Origin: an uncultured Coriobacteriaceae bacterium
GTDB taxonomy: Bacteria; Actinomycetota; Coriobacteriia; Coriobacteriales; Atopobiaceae
Reading direction: 5' to 3'
DNA length: 64,000 nt
Assembly: GCA_902793195.1 (NCBI GenBank)
Contig: CADBCS010000009.1
Location: 57,080 to 121,079, forward strand
The translations under genes and the position numbers were made by a program. The notes under the pieces are model-generated. The model saw only the letters and a list, made by a program, of their open reading frames with translations. It was not told the DNA's origin and searched no databases. This document shows, piece by piece, positions 18,044-25,461 of the stretch (its first letter is position 1; every line of letters starts with the position of its first letter).

Positions 18044-18360
18044 GGCTGCCCGGTCTCTTGGCCGCGGGGGCTCGCCTCATCCTCGCGTGCGAGGTCTGCG
18101 AGCTCGCCAAACTTGTCGCGCACGCGGGCGACCCCGCTTTCTCCCCGATGCATGATGGTGCAGCGGGTGCAGTCCTTGATGCCGCGCTCGGTGTACGCAG
18201 GTCGACCTCCGCAGCGCGGTCCGAGGGCATACAGCGGGCAATAGCAGAAGAGGCAGTTGAACTCGTCCTCGCTCACGCCCTTGTGACAGGGAAAATGCGC
18301 GCAGTCGGTGTTCTGGAAAAAGGATGCGCTGCCCTTGCGCCTGCGTGGTTGCTCGCCCAT
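18040..18360 (-). CDS. Cysteine-rich small protein of the cobalamin locus
   Basis: A 106-residue soluble protein with eight cysteines between residues ~20 and 80 (motifs DCAHFPCHKG, NCLFCYCPLY, RCGG and DCTRC). This matches the cysteine-rich small domain family (PF04071 type), often encoded beside cobalamin genes but of unknown biochemical role. The Cys pattern suggests a metal or Fe-S centre. The ATG at 18360 has AGGAG 7 nt upstream. The stop overlaps the cobU start by 4 bp. It is first in the reverse arm. Confidence 0.8.
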   Translation of the reverse strand: MGEQPRRRKGSASFFQNTDCAHFPCHKGVSEDEFNCLFCYCPLYALGPRCGGRPAYTERGIKDCTRCTIMHRGESGVARVRDKFGELADLAREDEASPRGQETGQP

Positions 18361-18489
18361 CGTGCGACTCCTGCCGTCTTGGATGCTTGTTGCGGACATC
18401 GCGGCGTGGCATGGCCATGATTGAGTCCGCCTGCATTTGGCCAAGCACATGATAGCAAACGGTCCCGCGGACGGCTCTCGTGCGCGTGA

Positions 18490-18495
18490 TATAAT
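18490..18495 (+). promoter_or_regulatory. -10 element of the cobalamin operon promoter
   Basis: A perfect TATAAT, about 60 bp before the riboswitch aptamer. No convincing -35 box is visible 17 bp upstream. Confidence 0.5.
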
Positions 18496-18554
18496 CTGTG
18501 CCAAGGTTTTTGCCGCCAATTGCATAGATGGACCGTGTGCGTATCCGCGCGTCT

Positions 18555-18665
18555 TATCACACGCGAACGTGGCGAGGGAACCAGGTGAGAATCCTGGGCA
18601 AGGGCCATTACTGTATGGGGCCAAGGCGCCCTAAGCCAGAATGCTCGTCCGGTCTGTCCCGCAAA
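18555..18665 (+). ncRNA. Cobalamin riboswitch
   Basis: The conserved core is readable in order: GAGGGAA, then CCAGGTGAGAATCCTGG (the P5 region), then GGGCCATTACTGTATGG, then the B12-box-like AAGCCAGAATGCTCG. These match the cobalamin riboswitch consensus GGGAA / GGTG.AA.CC / ACTGT / AGCCAG.A. It precedes cbiK by about 150 nt. Cobalamin binding would lower expression of the whole forward synthesis and uptake operon. Edges are approximate. Confidence 0.88.
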
Positions 18666-18756
18666 CCCAGGCCCTGTGAACCCCGGGGTCTTGCGTCATG
18701 TCACATCGACATGTTTTCCGTGCGCTGTCGCGCCGTTTCGTGGGGTGTATGCAAGG

Positions 18757-18794
18757 ACGGCACGAGCGCTTGCCGTGGGGATGCAGCCACGGCA
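18757..18794 (+). promoter_or_regulatory. Mutually exclusive hairpins, candidate riboswitch expression platform
   Basis: TGCCGTGG (18771-18778) can pair with CCACGGCA (18787-18794), next to the ribosome-binding site at 18800-18806. Alternatively, TGCCGT can pair with upstream ACGGCA (18757-18762). The two pairings exclude each other, as expected for a translational switch. Confidence 0.45.
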
Positions 18795-18811
18795 CGCGGA
18801 AAGGAGAAAAC

Positions 18812-19762
18812 ATGTCAGCACTGCACAGCACGCGCCGCAGCTTCGTCCATGCCTCCGTGGGTGCCCTGGCGGCCACCATCGGTCTTGCCGGATGCACCTC
18901 CCAGGCGCAGGCTCCCGCCAACAACACCGATGCCAGCGGCGACACGGCAGCCGATCAGACTGCCGCCACCAAGCACAAGCCCGTGATCTTGGTCACGAGC
19001 TTTGGCACGAGTTACGCGAGCAGCCGCCACATAACCATCGGCGCCATCGAGTCCGACATTCGCGAGGCGTTTCCCAACTTCGACGTGCGCCGTGCGTTCA
19101 CGGCCCAGACCGTCATCGACCACATCGAGAAGGACACGGGAAGGCATATCGACAACTTTGAGGAGGCCATGGACAAGCTGATCGCCGAGGGTGCCACCGA
19201 GGTGCTCGTGCAGCCCACCCACCTCATGGACGGCTTTGAGTATGCCGACATAAAGAAGTCGTTTGAGACCTATGAGTCCAAGCTTCAGAAGAGCGCGCTC
19301 GGCACACCGCTGCTCGCCACCGAGGAGGACCAGGTTGCCGTGGCCAAAGCCCTTGGGGAGGCGATGTCTTCCTACGACGACGGAAAGACCGCCATCTGCC
19401 TTATGGGGCACGGCACGGAGGCGGATGCGAACAGCGTCTACGCCAAGATGCAAAAGGTGTTCCAGGACCTGGGCCTCAAGAGCTTCTTCGTGGCGACGGT
19501 GGAGGCTACGCCTGCGTTTGCCGACGTGGCAAAGGCGGCAAAGGAGGCCGGCTACACCAAGGCGGTGCTCCGCCCGTTTATGGTCGTCGCGGGAGATCAC
19601 GCGAACAACGACATGGCAGACACCAGCGACCCCGAGTCCTTTGCCTCCGTCATGCGCGACGCGGGATTCGAGGTGACCTGCGTCATTGAGGGCTTGGGAC
19701 AGCTCGACGCCATCGACGACATCTATGTCGACCACGTGAGCGCGGCTCTCAGGGGCATGTGA
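18812..19762 (+). CDS. cbiK: Exported sirohydrochlorin cobaltochelatase CbiK
   Basis: A 316-residue class II chelatase that inserts Co2+ into sirohydrochlorin, an early step of anaerobic B12 synthesis. The two family His residues are visible: His200 in LMGHGTEAD and His263 in VVAGDHANNDMA. An early ILVTSFGTSYASSR motif is also typical. The N-terminus has a twin-arginine-like TRRSFVHAS and lipobox LAGC (Cys28), so the enzyme is predicted to be a lipoprotein outside the membrane, unlike Salmonella CbiK. ATG 18812 follows AAAGGAG. It is the first gene after the riboswitch. Confidence 0.92.
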   Translation: MSALHSTRRSFVHASVGALAATIGLAGCTSQAQAPANNTDASGDTAADQTAATKHKPVILVTSFGTSYASSRHITIGAIESDIREAFPNFDVRRAFTAQTVIDHIEKDTGRHIDNFEEAMDKLIAEGATEVLVQPTHLMDGFEYADIKKSFETYESKLQKSALGTPLLATEEDQVAVAKALGEAMSSYDDGKTAICLMGHGTEADANSVYAKMQKVFQDLGLKSFFVATVEATPAFADVAKAAKEAGYTKAVLRPFMVVAGDHANNDMADTSDPESFASVMRDAGFEVTCVIEGLGQLDAIDDIYVDHVSAALRGM

Positions 19763-19768
19763 CGCGCC

Positions 19769-19787
19769 CCGGGCGACGCCCGGTCTT
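19769..19787 (+). terminator. Weak terminator after cbiK
   Basis: CCGGGC (19769-19774), loop GAC, GCCCGG (19778-19783), then TCTTT. The T-run is weak, so partial read-through to the next genes is likely. Confidence 0.5.
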
Positions 19788-19842
19788 TACACACGTCAGG
19801 ACGCTTTGCACATATCTACTTTAGTTGCGAGAGGAGTTGCTC

Positions 19843-20373
19843 ATGATTCGCTCACGGGCATTGATGCTGTTGTTTGGGACCGTCGTCTGCTGTGCGCTGT
19901 TGCCGCTGTGGGGGTGTGGCGCACAGGGGGGAGGCGCAGCTGCGACGACGCAGGACGCCGCCGCACCGGCGCAGGGCGAGACCAACGACAAGGAGAAGCC
20001 GGCTGGCGCGACGCAGCTGGCGGACGGCACGTACAACATAGAGGTCGAGACGGACTCCAGCATGTTCCGTGCCGACTCGTGCCTGCTCACGGTGGAGGGA
20101 GGCACGTACCGCGTGGCGCTCTCGTTGCCCGGCGAGGGGTTCTCGCGCCTATATTGGGGCAGTGCCGACCAGGCCCAGCAGGCGCCTGAAGAAGACATCT
20201 ACGATTACTATGTGAACGACCAGGGAAAGTACACCTTCGACCTGCCGGTGAGCGCGCTCGAGGAGGAGCTGCCCATCGCGGCGTTTGGCCACAGGCGCGA
20301 AAAGTGGTACGACCACACGATCGTGTTCCACGTACCCACCAACCAGACCACGGGCCAGACGGATGCCTCGTAG
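19843..20373 (+). CDS. Small NEAT-like lipoprotein
   Basis: A 176-residue secreted lipoprotein (lipobox LWGC, Cys25; linker to about residue 60). The remaining ~115 residues read DGTYNIEVE, SSMFRADSCLLTVEGGTYRV, YTFDLPVSALEEEL and KWYDHTIVF. This pattern resembles iron/haem NEAT-type domains (DGTY; S..M; TV.DG..YV; YDHT) and small lipoproteins that accompany FecCD-type transporters in Clostridia. It overlaps the following binding-protein gene by 11 bp. Binding a tetrapyrrole or corrinoid is my inference; no ligand is shown by sequence. Confidence 0.65.
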   Translation: MIRSRALMLLFGTVVCCALLPLWGCGAQGGGAAATTQDAAAPAQGETNDKEKPAGATQLADGTYNIEVETDSSMFRADSCLLTVEGGTYRVALSLPGEGFSRLYWGSADQAQQAPEEDIYDYYVNDQGKYTFDLPVSALEEELPIAAFGHRREKWYDHTIVFHVPTNQTTGQTDAS

Positions 20374-21589
20374 CGGAGCGCGTGCGGTCGCGCGCCGCCT
20401 CCACGCGTTGGTGGCGGCGTCGCTTCTGTGCGTGGTGCTGGCATGCGCGGCCGCATGCGCGTCTGGGGAGTCCGGACCTTCGGACAACGGGGGCAACGCG
20501 GACACACGCGAGCCGACCACGCGGCTGGTCGAGTCCTATCGCAACGTCGATTTGGGCTGCGGTTGGGTCCCGACGGGCAGCATGGAGCTCTCCTATGCCA
20601 AGCGGTTTACGGTGGACTACTTTGAGGGCGGCTACGCGCTGGCGTGCGTCGCCGACGGGAACCGCTACCTCATCGTCCCGGAGGGTGCCAGCGTACCGAC
20701 GAACCTGGCGTCGGACATCCAGGTCGTGCGACAACCCGTGGGCGACGTGTACCTGGCCGCAAGCGACTCGATGTGCCTGTTCGACGCGCTCGGTGCGATG
20801 GACCGAATCTCGGTGTCGGGCATAGAGCGAGACGACTGGAGCATACCTGCCGCGCGAGATGCCATGGACTCGGGCGCAATCGTGTATGGCGGAAAGTACC
20901 GCTCGCCCGACTACGAGCTGCTGCTCTCGCGCGGGGTGAGGCTGGCTGTCGAGAGCTCCATGATCAACCATGCGCCCGAGGTGCGCGAGAAGCTCATCGA
21001 GCTGGGAATCCCGGTGCTGGTCGAGCTGTCGAGCTACGAGGACGAGCCGCTGGCCCGTGTGGAATGGGTGCGCCTGTACGGGGTGCTCTGCGGCGAGGAT
21101 GATCGCGCGACCGATGCGTTTGAAGAGCAAGTGCGGCAGGTGAGCTCCGTCGCGCCCGTGGGCACGAGCAAGACGGTGGCATTCTTCTACCTCAACGGCA
21201 GCGGGTCGGCGGTGGTCCGCAGGCCAGGGGACTACGTGACCAGGATGATCGAGCAGGCAGGCGGGACCTACGCGTTTGGCAACCTCGAGGATGCCACGCT
21301 CGGCTCGAGCAGCACCACAATGCAGATGGAGCAGTTCTACGCGACGGCCAAGGATGCCGATGTGGTGATCTACAACGGCACCGTGGGTGACGACGTGACG
21401 TCGCTCGAGGAGCTGGTCGACAGGGAACCCCTGCTCGGTAGGTTTAGGGCCTTCGAGCAGGGCAACGTGTGGGTGACCAACCAAAACATGTACCAGCAGA
21501 TGATGTCGTCGGGGTCAATCATCGCCGAGCTCAACAAGGTGCTGTGCGGGACGTCCGACCAGCTCACGTACCTGCGAAGGCTCACGTAG
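20363..21589 (+). CDS. BtuF/FecB-type substrate-binding lipoprotein
   Basis: A 408-residue periplasmic-binding-protein-like lipoprotein (signal residues 12-32, lipid Cys28 or Cys32). It captures a metal chelate for the downstream permease and ATPase. Segments such as VGDVYLAASDSMCLFDALGAMDRIS, GIPVLVELSSYEDEPLARVEWVRLYG and AGGTYAFG are typical of the FecB/BtuF fold. The ATG at 20363 lies within the preceding lipoprotein gene (11-bp overlap). Position after a cobalamin riboswitch suggests a corrinoid or cobalt chelate ligand, though siderophore or haem types share this fold. Confidence 0.85.
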   Translation: MPRSGARAVARRLHALVAASLLCVVLACAAACASGESGPSDNGGNADTREPTTRLVESYRNVDLGCGWVPTGSMELSYAKRFTVDYFEGGYALACVADGNRYLIVPEGASVPTNLASDIQVVRQPVGDVYLAASDSMCLFDALGAMDRISVSGIERDDWSIPAARDAMDSGAIVYGGKYRSPDYELLLSRGVRLAVESSMINHAPEVREKLIELGIPVLVELSSYEDEPLARVEWVRLYGVLCGEDDRATDAFEEQVRQVSSVAPVGTSKTVAFFYLNGSGSAVVRRPGDYVTRMIEQAGGTYAFGNLEDATLGSSSTTMQMEQFYATAKDADVVIYNGTVGDDVTSLEELVDREPLLGRFRAFEQGNVWVTNQNMYQQMMSSGSIIAELNKVLCGTSDQLTYLRRLT

Positions 21590-21598
21590 GGAGGTGCT

Positions 21599-22699
21599 AT
21601 GGACTTAACCGGGCGTATTGCGGAGGACATGACCTCCCATGGGCGACGTCGGCTCGGCGAGGGGGACGTGGGCGTGCGGCCGCGTGACACGCGACATCGA
21701 AGATGGGTGCTGGTGATGGTGGGGCTCGTGGCCCTGCTCGTCGCTGCGGTCGTGGCCAACCTGTGCATGGGCAGCCTTCCCATTCCCGTGGGCGAGGTCC
21801 TGTCCGCCCTGCTCGCTCCCGACCGAGCGCACACGTACGGGCAGGTGATGTGGGACATTCGGTTGCCGCGCGTGGCGGCGGCGGGAATGCTGGGCGGCTC
21901 CCTGGCACTTGCGGGCCTGCTCCTGCAGACCTTCTTTGGCAACCCCATCGCGGGACCCTACATCCTGGGCGTCTCGAGCGGCGCGAAGCTCGTCGTCGCG
22001 GCGGTGATGGTCCTTGTGGTGGGTGCCGGCAGCACCGTCTCCTCGTTCGACCTGGTGCTGGCCTCGTTCGTGGGATCGCTTTGCACCACGCTCGTGGTGA
22101 TCGCCCTCTCGGGGCGGGTTCGCGGTGCGGGCATGCTCATCGTGCTGGGCGTGATGTTGGGATACGTGTGCGGGGCCGCAACCGATATGCTGGTGACCTT
22201 TGCGAGCGACGCGAACATCGTCAACCTGAGGAACTGGTCGATGGGAAGCTTCTCGGGGACGAGCTGGCACGACGTGGCGGTAATGACCCCCGTCGTTGCC
22301 CTCGCTCTGGTGGCCACGTGCCTCTTGGCAAAGCCGATGGGCGCCTACCTGCTGGGGGAGCGCCATGCGCAGAGCGTGGGCGTGAACATCCGGGCGCTGC
22401 GGGTGGCGCTCGTGGGACTTTCGAGCCTGCTCGCCGCGTGCGTAACGGCATTCGCCGGTCCGGTGAGCTTTGTGGGCATCGCCGTTCCCCATGTGGTCCG
22501 ACGCCTCATGGGAACCTCGCGTCCCCTCGTCGTCTTTCCCGCGACGTTTGTGGGAGGTGCGGTGTTCTGCCTGCTCTGCGACCTCATCGCTCGCACGGCA
22601 TGTGCGCCGACTGAGGTCTCGCTCTCGGCCGTCACGGCCATCTTTGGTGCTCCCGTGGTGGTGGCGATGTTGCTTGGCCGGCAGAGGGAGGCAATGTGA
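21599..22699 (+). CDS. BtuC/FecCD-type ABC permease
   Basis: A 366-residue integral membrane permease with about ten helices after a ~35-residue cytosolic N-terminus. Typical FecCD motifs are visible: IRLPRVAAAGMLGGSLALAGLLLQTFFGNPIAGPYILGVSSGA and, near the end, FVGIAVPHVVRRLMG (coupling helix). GGGAGG precedes the ATG. The stop overlaps the ATPase start (TGATG). It should form the channel of the importer in the B12 operon. Confidence 0.92.
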   Translation: MDLTGRIAEDMTSHGRRRLGEGDVGVRPRDTRHRRWVLVMVGLVALLVAAVVANLCMGSLPIPVGEVLSALLAPDRAHTYGQVMWDIRLPRVAAAGMLGGSLALAGLLLQTFFGNPIAGPYILGVSSGAKLVVAAVMVLVVGAGSTVSSFDLVLASFVGSLCTTLVVIALSGRVRGAGMLIVLGVMLGYVCGAATDMLVTFASDANIVNLRNWSMGSFSGTSWHDVAVMTPVVALALVATCLLAKPMGAYLLGERHAQSVGVNIRALRVALVGLSSLLAACVTAFAGPVSFVGIAVPHVVRRLMGTSRPLVVFPATFVGGAVFCLLCDLIARTACAPTEVSLSAVTAIFGAPVVVAMLLGRQREAM

Positions 22700-23541
22700 T
22701 GGCGCATGGCAATGCGGCGACGCCAGCCGTACTTATGACTCACGACCTGTGCGTGGGGTACGGGGACAAGCCCTTGGTGCGCGGCATCGACCTCGCGCTG
22801 CACCCAGGCGAGGTCGTCACGCTCATCGGACCAAACGGTGCGGGCAAGTCCACCATCCTCAAGACCCTTGCAGGGCAGCTGGCGCCGATGGCGGGCACCG
22901 TGCTGCTGCTGGGGAGGGCGTTGGGGCAGATGTCACCACACGAGCGTGCGCGCGAGCTGGCGGTGGTGCTCACCGAGAGACCCACGACCGAGCTCCTCAC
23001 CTGCCGCGACGTGGTGGAGCTTGGCAGGTATCCGCATACGGGAAGGATGGGCAGGCTCGGACCGGCGGACCGGGAGGCGATCCGCGCGTCCATGGAGCTC
23101 ACCCACGTGTGGGACCTAAGGGACGTGGACTTCTCGCGCCTCTCCGACGGGCAGCGGCAGCGGGTCATGCTCGCGCGCGCGATCTGCCAGGAGCCGCGCG
23201 TCATCGTGCTCGACGAGCCCACGACGCATTTGGACGTCCACTACCAGATAGAGCTGCTCAACATGCTGCGTCACCTTGCCGACGCGCGGCGGATGGCGGT
23301 CGTAATGGCGCTCCACGAGCTGCCGCTGGCCCATGCCGTGTCGGACTTGGTGCTGTGCGTGCGCGGAGGTGCCATTGCGTTTGAGGGAACGCCCGGGGAG
23401 GTGTTCTCGTCTCCCACGATCGACGGGCTGTTCGACTTGGAGCCGGGTACCTTTGACCCGCTTACCGGTGGGGTTCGCCTCGCGCCGCTCTTGCGCGAGG
23501 AACGCATGGGACATGTGGGGGCGGCCGATGAGGAGGCTTGA
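22699..23541 (+). CDS. BtuD/FhuC-type ABC ATPase
   Basis: A 280-residue ATPase for the preceding permease. It has Walker A GPNGAGKST (near residue 45), a D-loop and signature RLSDGQRQRVMLARAICQEP (the usual SGG reads SDG), Walker B VIVLDEPTTHLDVHYQ and switch His in MALHELPLA. A GTG one codon earlier could also be the start. The last 14 bp overlap cbiD, tying uptake to synthesis in one polycistron. Confidence 0.93.
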   Translation: MAHGNAATPAVLMTHDLCVGYGDKPLVRGIDLALHPGEVVTLIGPNGAGKSTILKTLAGQLAPMAGTVLLLGRALGQMSPHERARELAVVLTERPTTELLTCRDVVELGRYPHTGRMGRLGPADREAIRASMELTHVWDLRDVDFSRLSDGQRQRVMLARAICQEPRVIVLDEPTTHLDVHYQIELLNMLRHLADARRMAVVMALHELPLAHAVSDLVLCVRGGAIAFEGTPGEVFSSPTIDGLFDLEPGTFDPLTGGVRLAPLLREERMGHVGAADEEA

Positions 23542-24682
23542 GTCCTATGTGGTTGCGGGCGGCAGGCAGATGCGTTGCGGCTACACCACGGGCACCTGCG
23601 CCGCGGCGGCTGCCCGGGCGGCGGCGGAGCTGCTGCTTGGGGGCGAGCGCGTGCCTGCCGTGAGCGTGTCCACGCCTGCGGGCCAAGACGTGCTCGTGGA
23701 CGTGGAGGCGAGCGAGGCTGGCCCCACGTGGGCGACGTGCGCGGTTCGCAAGGACGCGGGAGACGATCCGGACGTAACGGACGGCGTGCTCGTGTATGCG
23801 CGCGTGGAGCGCTGCGACGAGCCTGGGGTCCACATAGATGGCGGTGAGGGAGTGGGGCGCGTGACGCGTGCGGGGCTTGACCAGCCGCCGGGATGCGCGG
23901 CGATCAACTCGGTCCCACGTGCCATGATCGAGCGGGAGGCAACCGAGGCGGCGCGCTCCCACGCGTATGGGGGAGGCCTTGCCATAGAGGTCTCCATCCC
24001 GCAGGGGGTCGCGCTTGCGCAGAGGACCTTTAACCCCAGGCTCGGCATAGAGGGCGGCATCTCGGTGCTGGGGACCGAGGGCATCGTGAGGCCCATGAGC
24101 GAGCGGGCGCTCGTGGAGACCATCCGGCTCGAGCTTGGCGTCCTGCGACAGGAGGGCGTGCGCGACGTGCTGGTCGTTCCCGGCAACTATGGCCGCGCCT
24201 TTGCGCGCGATGCGCTGGGCATGTGCGTGGACTCCTGCGTGAGTTGCTCTAACTATGTGGGCGAGACGATCGACGAGGCGGTGCGCCTGGGCTTTGGCAG
24301 CCTGCTGCTGGTGGGCCATTTGGGCAAGCTGGCAAAGGTCGCGGGCGGGGTGATGAACACGCATTCGCGCATCGCCGACTGCCGCATGGAGGTGCTCGCG
24401 GCGCATGCCGCGCTTGCCGGCGCGTCTGCCCAGACGATTGCGCGAGTCATGGATGCGGCGACCACCGACGCGGCCGTGGACGAGCTTGCGGGTTCTGGCC
24501 TGCTCGAGCCCGCCATGGACTCGCTCATGGAACGGCTCCATGGGCATCTGCGTACGCGGGCGGCCGGCGAGCTTTGCATAGAGGCGGTCGTGTTCTCGCA
24601 GGCACGTGGCGTGTTGGGCACAACCAAAGGTGCGGATGCGCTGCTGCAAAGGCATGTGTGCAGGAAGGGGGAGCGGGAATGA
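23528..24682 (+). CDS. cbiD: Cobalt-precorrin-5B C1-methyltransferase CbiD
   Basis: A 384-residue enzyme that methylates C1 of the corrin ring in the oxygen-independent route. The hallmark GYTTGTCAAAAARAA lies at residues 19-33. Further signatures are INSVPRAMI, NPRLGIEGGISVLGTEGIVRPMS and GNYGRAF...SNYVGETID. Start ATG 23528 gives the family N-terminus. It overlaps the ATPase gene upstream and cbiF downstream (ATGA). Confidence 0.95.
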   Translation: MRRLESYVVAGGRQMRCGYTTGTCAAAAARAAAELLLGGERVPAVSVSTPAGQDVLVDVEASEAGPTWATCAVRKDAGDDPDVTDGVLVYARVERCDEPGVHIDGGEGVGRVTRAGLDQPPGCAAINSVPRAMIEREATEAARSHAYGGGLAIEVSIPQGVALAQRTFNPRLGIEGGISVLGTEGIVRPMSERALVETIRLELGVLRQEGVRDVLVVPGNYGRAFARDALGMCVDSCVSCSNYVGETIDEAVRLGFGSLLLVGHLGKLAKVAGGVMNTHSRIADCRMEVLAAHAALAGASAQTIARVMDAATTDAAVDELAGSGLLEPAMDSLMERLHGHLRTRAAGELCIEAVVFSQARGVLGTTKGADALLQRHVCRKGERE

Positions 24683-25461
24683 TTTGGTTCGTTGGAGCGG
24701 GTCCTGGGGCACCCGACCTCATCACGGTGCGCGGAGCACGCCTGCTTTCCCAGGCGGACGTCGTGGTGTATGCGGGTTCGCTGATCAATCCGGAGCTCCT
24801 GGACCTGTGCGGGGAGGGCTGCGCGCTGCACGACTCGTCGGGGATGGATCTGGGGCAGATCGTGGACGTAATGGTGAGGGCGGACGCGGAGGGCCTGTCG
24901 TGCGTGCGCCTGCACACGGGCGACCCTTCGCTCTATGGTGCGGTGCGCGAGCAGATGGAGGCCCTGCGGGCTTGCGGCGTCTCGTTTGAGGTGGTGCCCG
25001 GCGTCTCGTCCTTCCTTGGCGCCGCGGCATCGTTGGGGACCGAGCTCACCTCGCCTGAGGTGTCCCAGACGGTGATCCTCACGCGAGCGGCCGGTCGTAC
25101 GCCCGTCCCAAAGGCCGAGAGCCTCGCCGGGCTTGCGTCGTTTGGCTGCACGATGGTCGTGTTCCTCTCGGCCGGGCGTCTGCGGAAGGTGCAGGACGAG
25201 CTGCTCGCCGGTGGCTACGACAAAGACACGCCCGCCGCGATCGTGTACAGGGCGACGTGGCCGGACGAGTTGGTATGCCGTTGCAGCGTGTCCACGCTCG
25301 CGGAATGCGGCAGGAGGAACCGCATTTCCAAGACGGCACTTGTCGTGGTGGGCGAGGCGCTTGGGGACCTGCGCGCCCAGAGCAGGCTGTACGACGCCGC
25401 GTTCTCCCACGGGTTCCGCACGTCGCGGAATGCGACGGAGGGGGCAGGCCATGCTCGTTGA
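24679..25461 (+). CDS. cbiF: Cobalt-precorrin-4 C11-methyltransferase CbiF
   Basis: A 260-residue SAM-dependent tetrapyrrole methylase. The N-terminal IWFVGAGPGAPDLITVRG (GAGPG) and the SAM loop RLHTGDPSLYGAVREQM are diagnostic. VVYAGSLINPELL and VPGVSSFLGAAASLGTELT identify the C11 subgroup. The start overlaps cbiD by 4 bp, and the stop overlaps cbiG by 11 bp. Confidence 0.94.
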   Translation: MIWFVGAGPGAPDLITVRGARLLSQADVVVYAGSLINPELLDLCGEGCALHDSSGMDLGQIVDVMVRADAEGLSCVRLHTGDPSLYGAVREQMEALRACGVSFEVVPGVSSFLGAAASLGTELTSPEVSQTVILTRAAGRTPVPKAESLAGLASFGCTMVVFLSAGRLRKVQDELLAGGYDKDTPAAIVYRATWPDELVCRCSVSTLAECGRRNRISKTALVVVGEALGDLRAQSRLYDAAFSHGFRTSRNATEGAGHAR

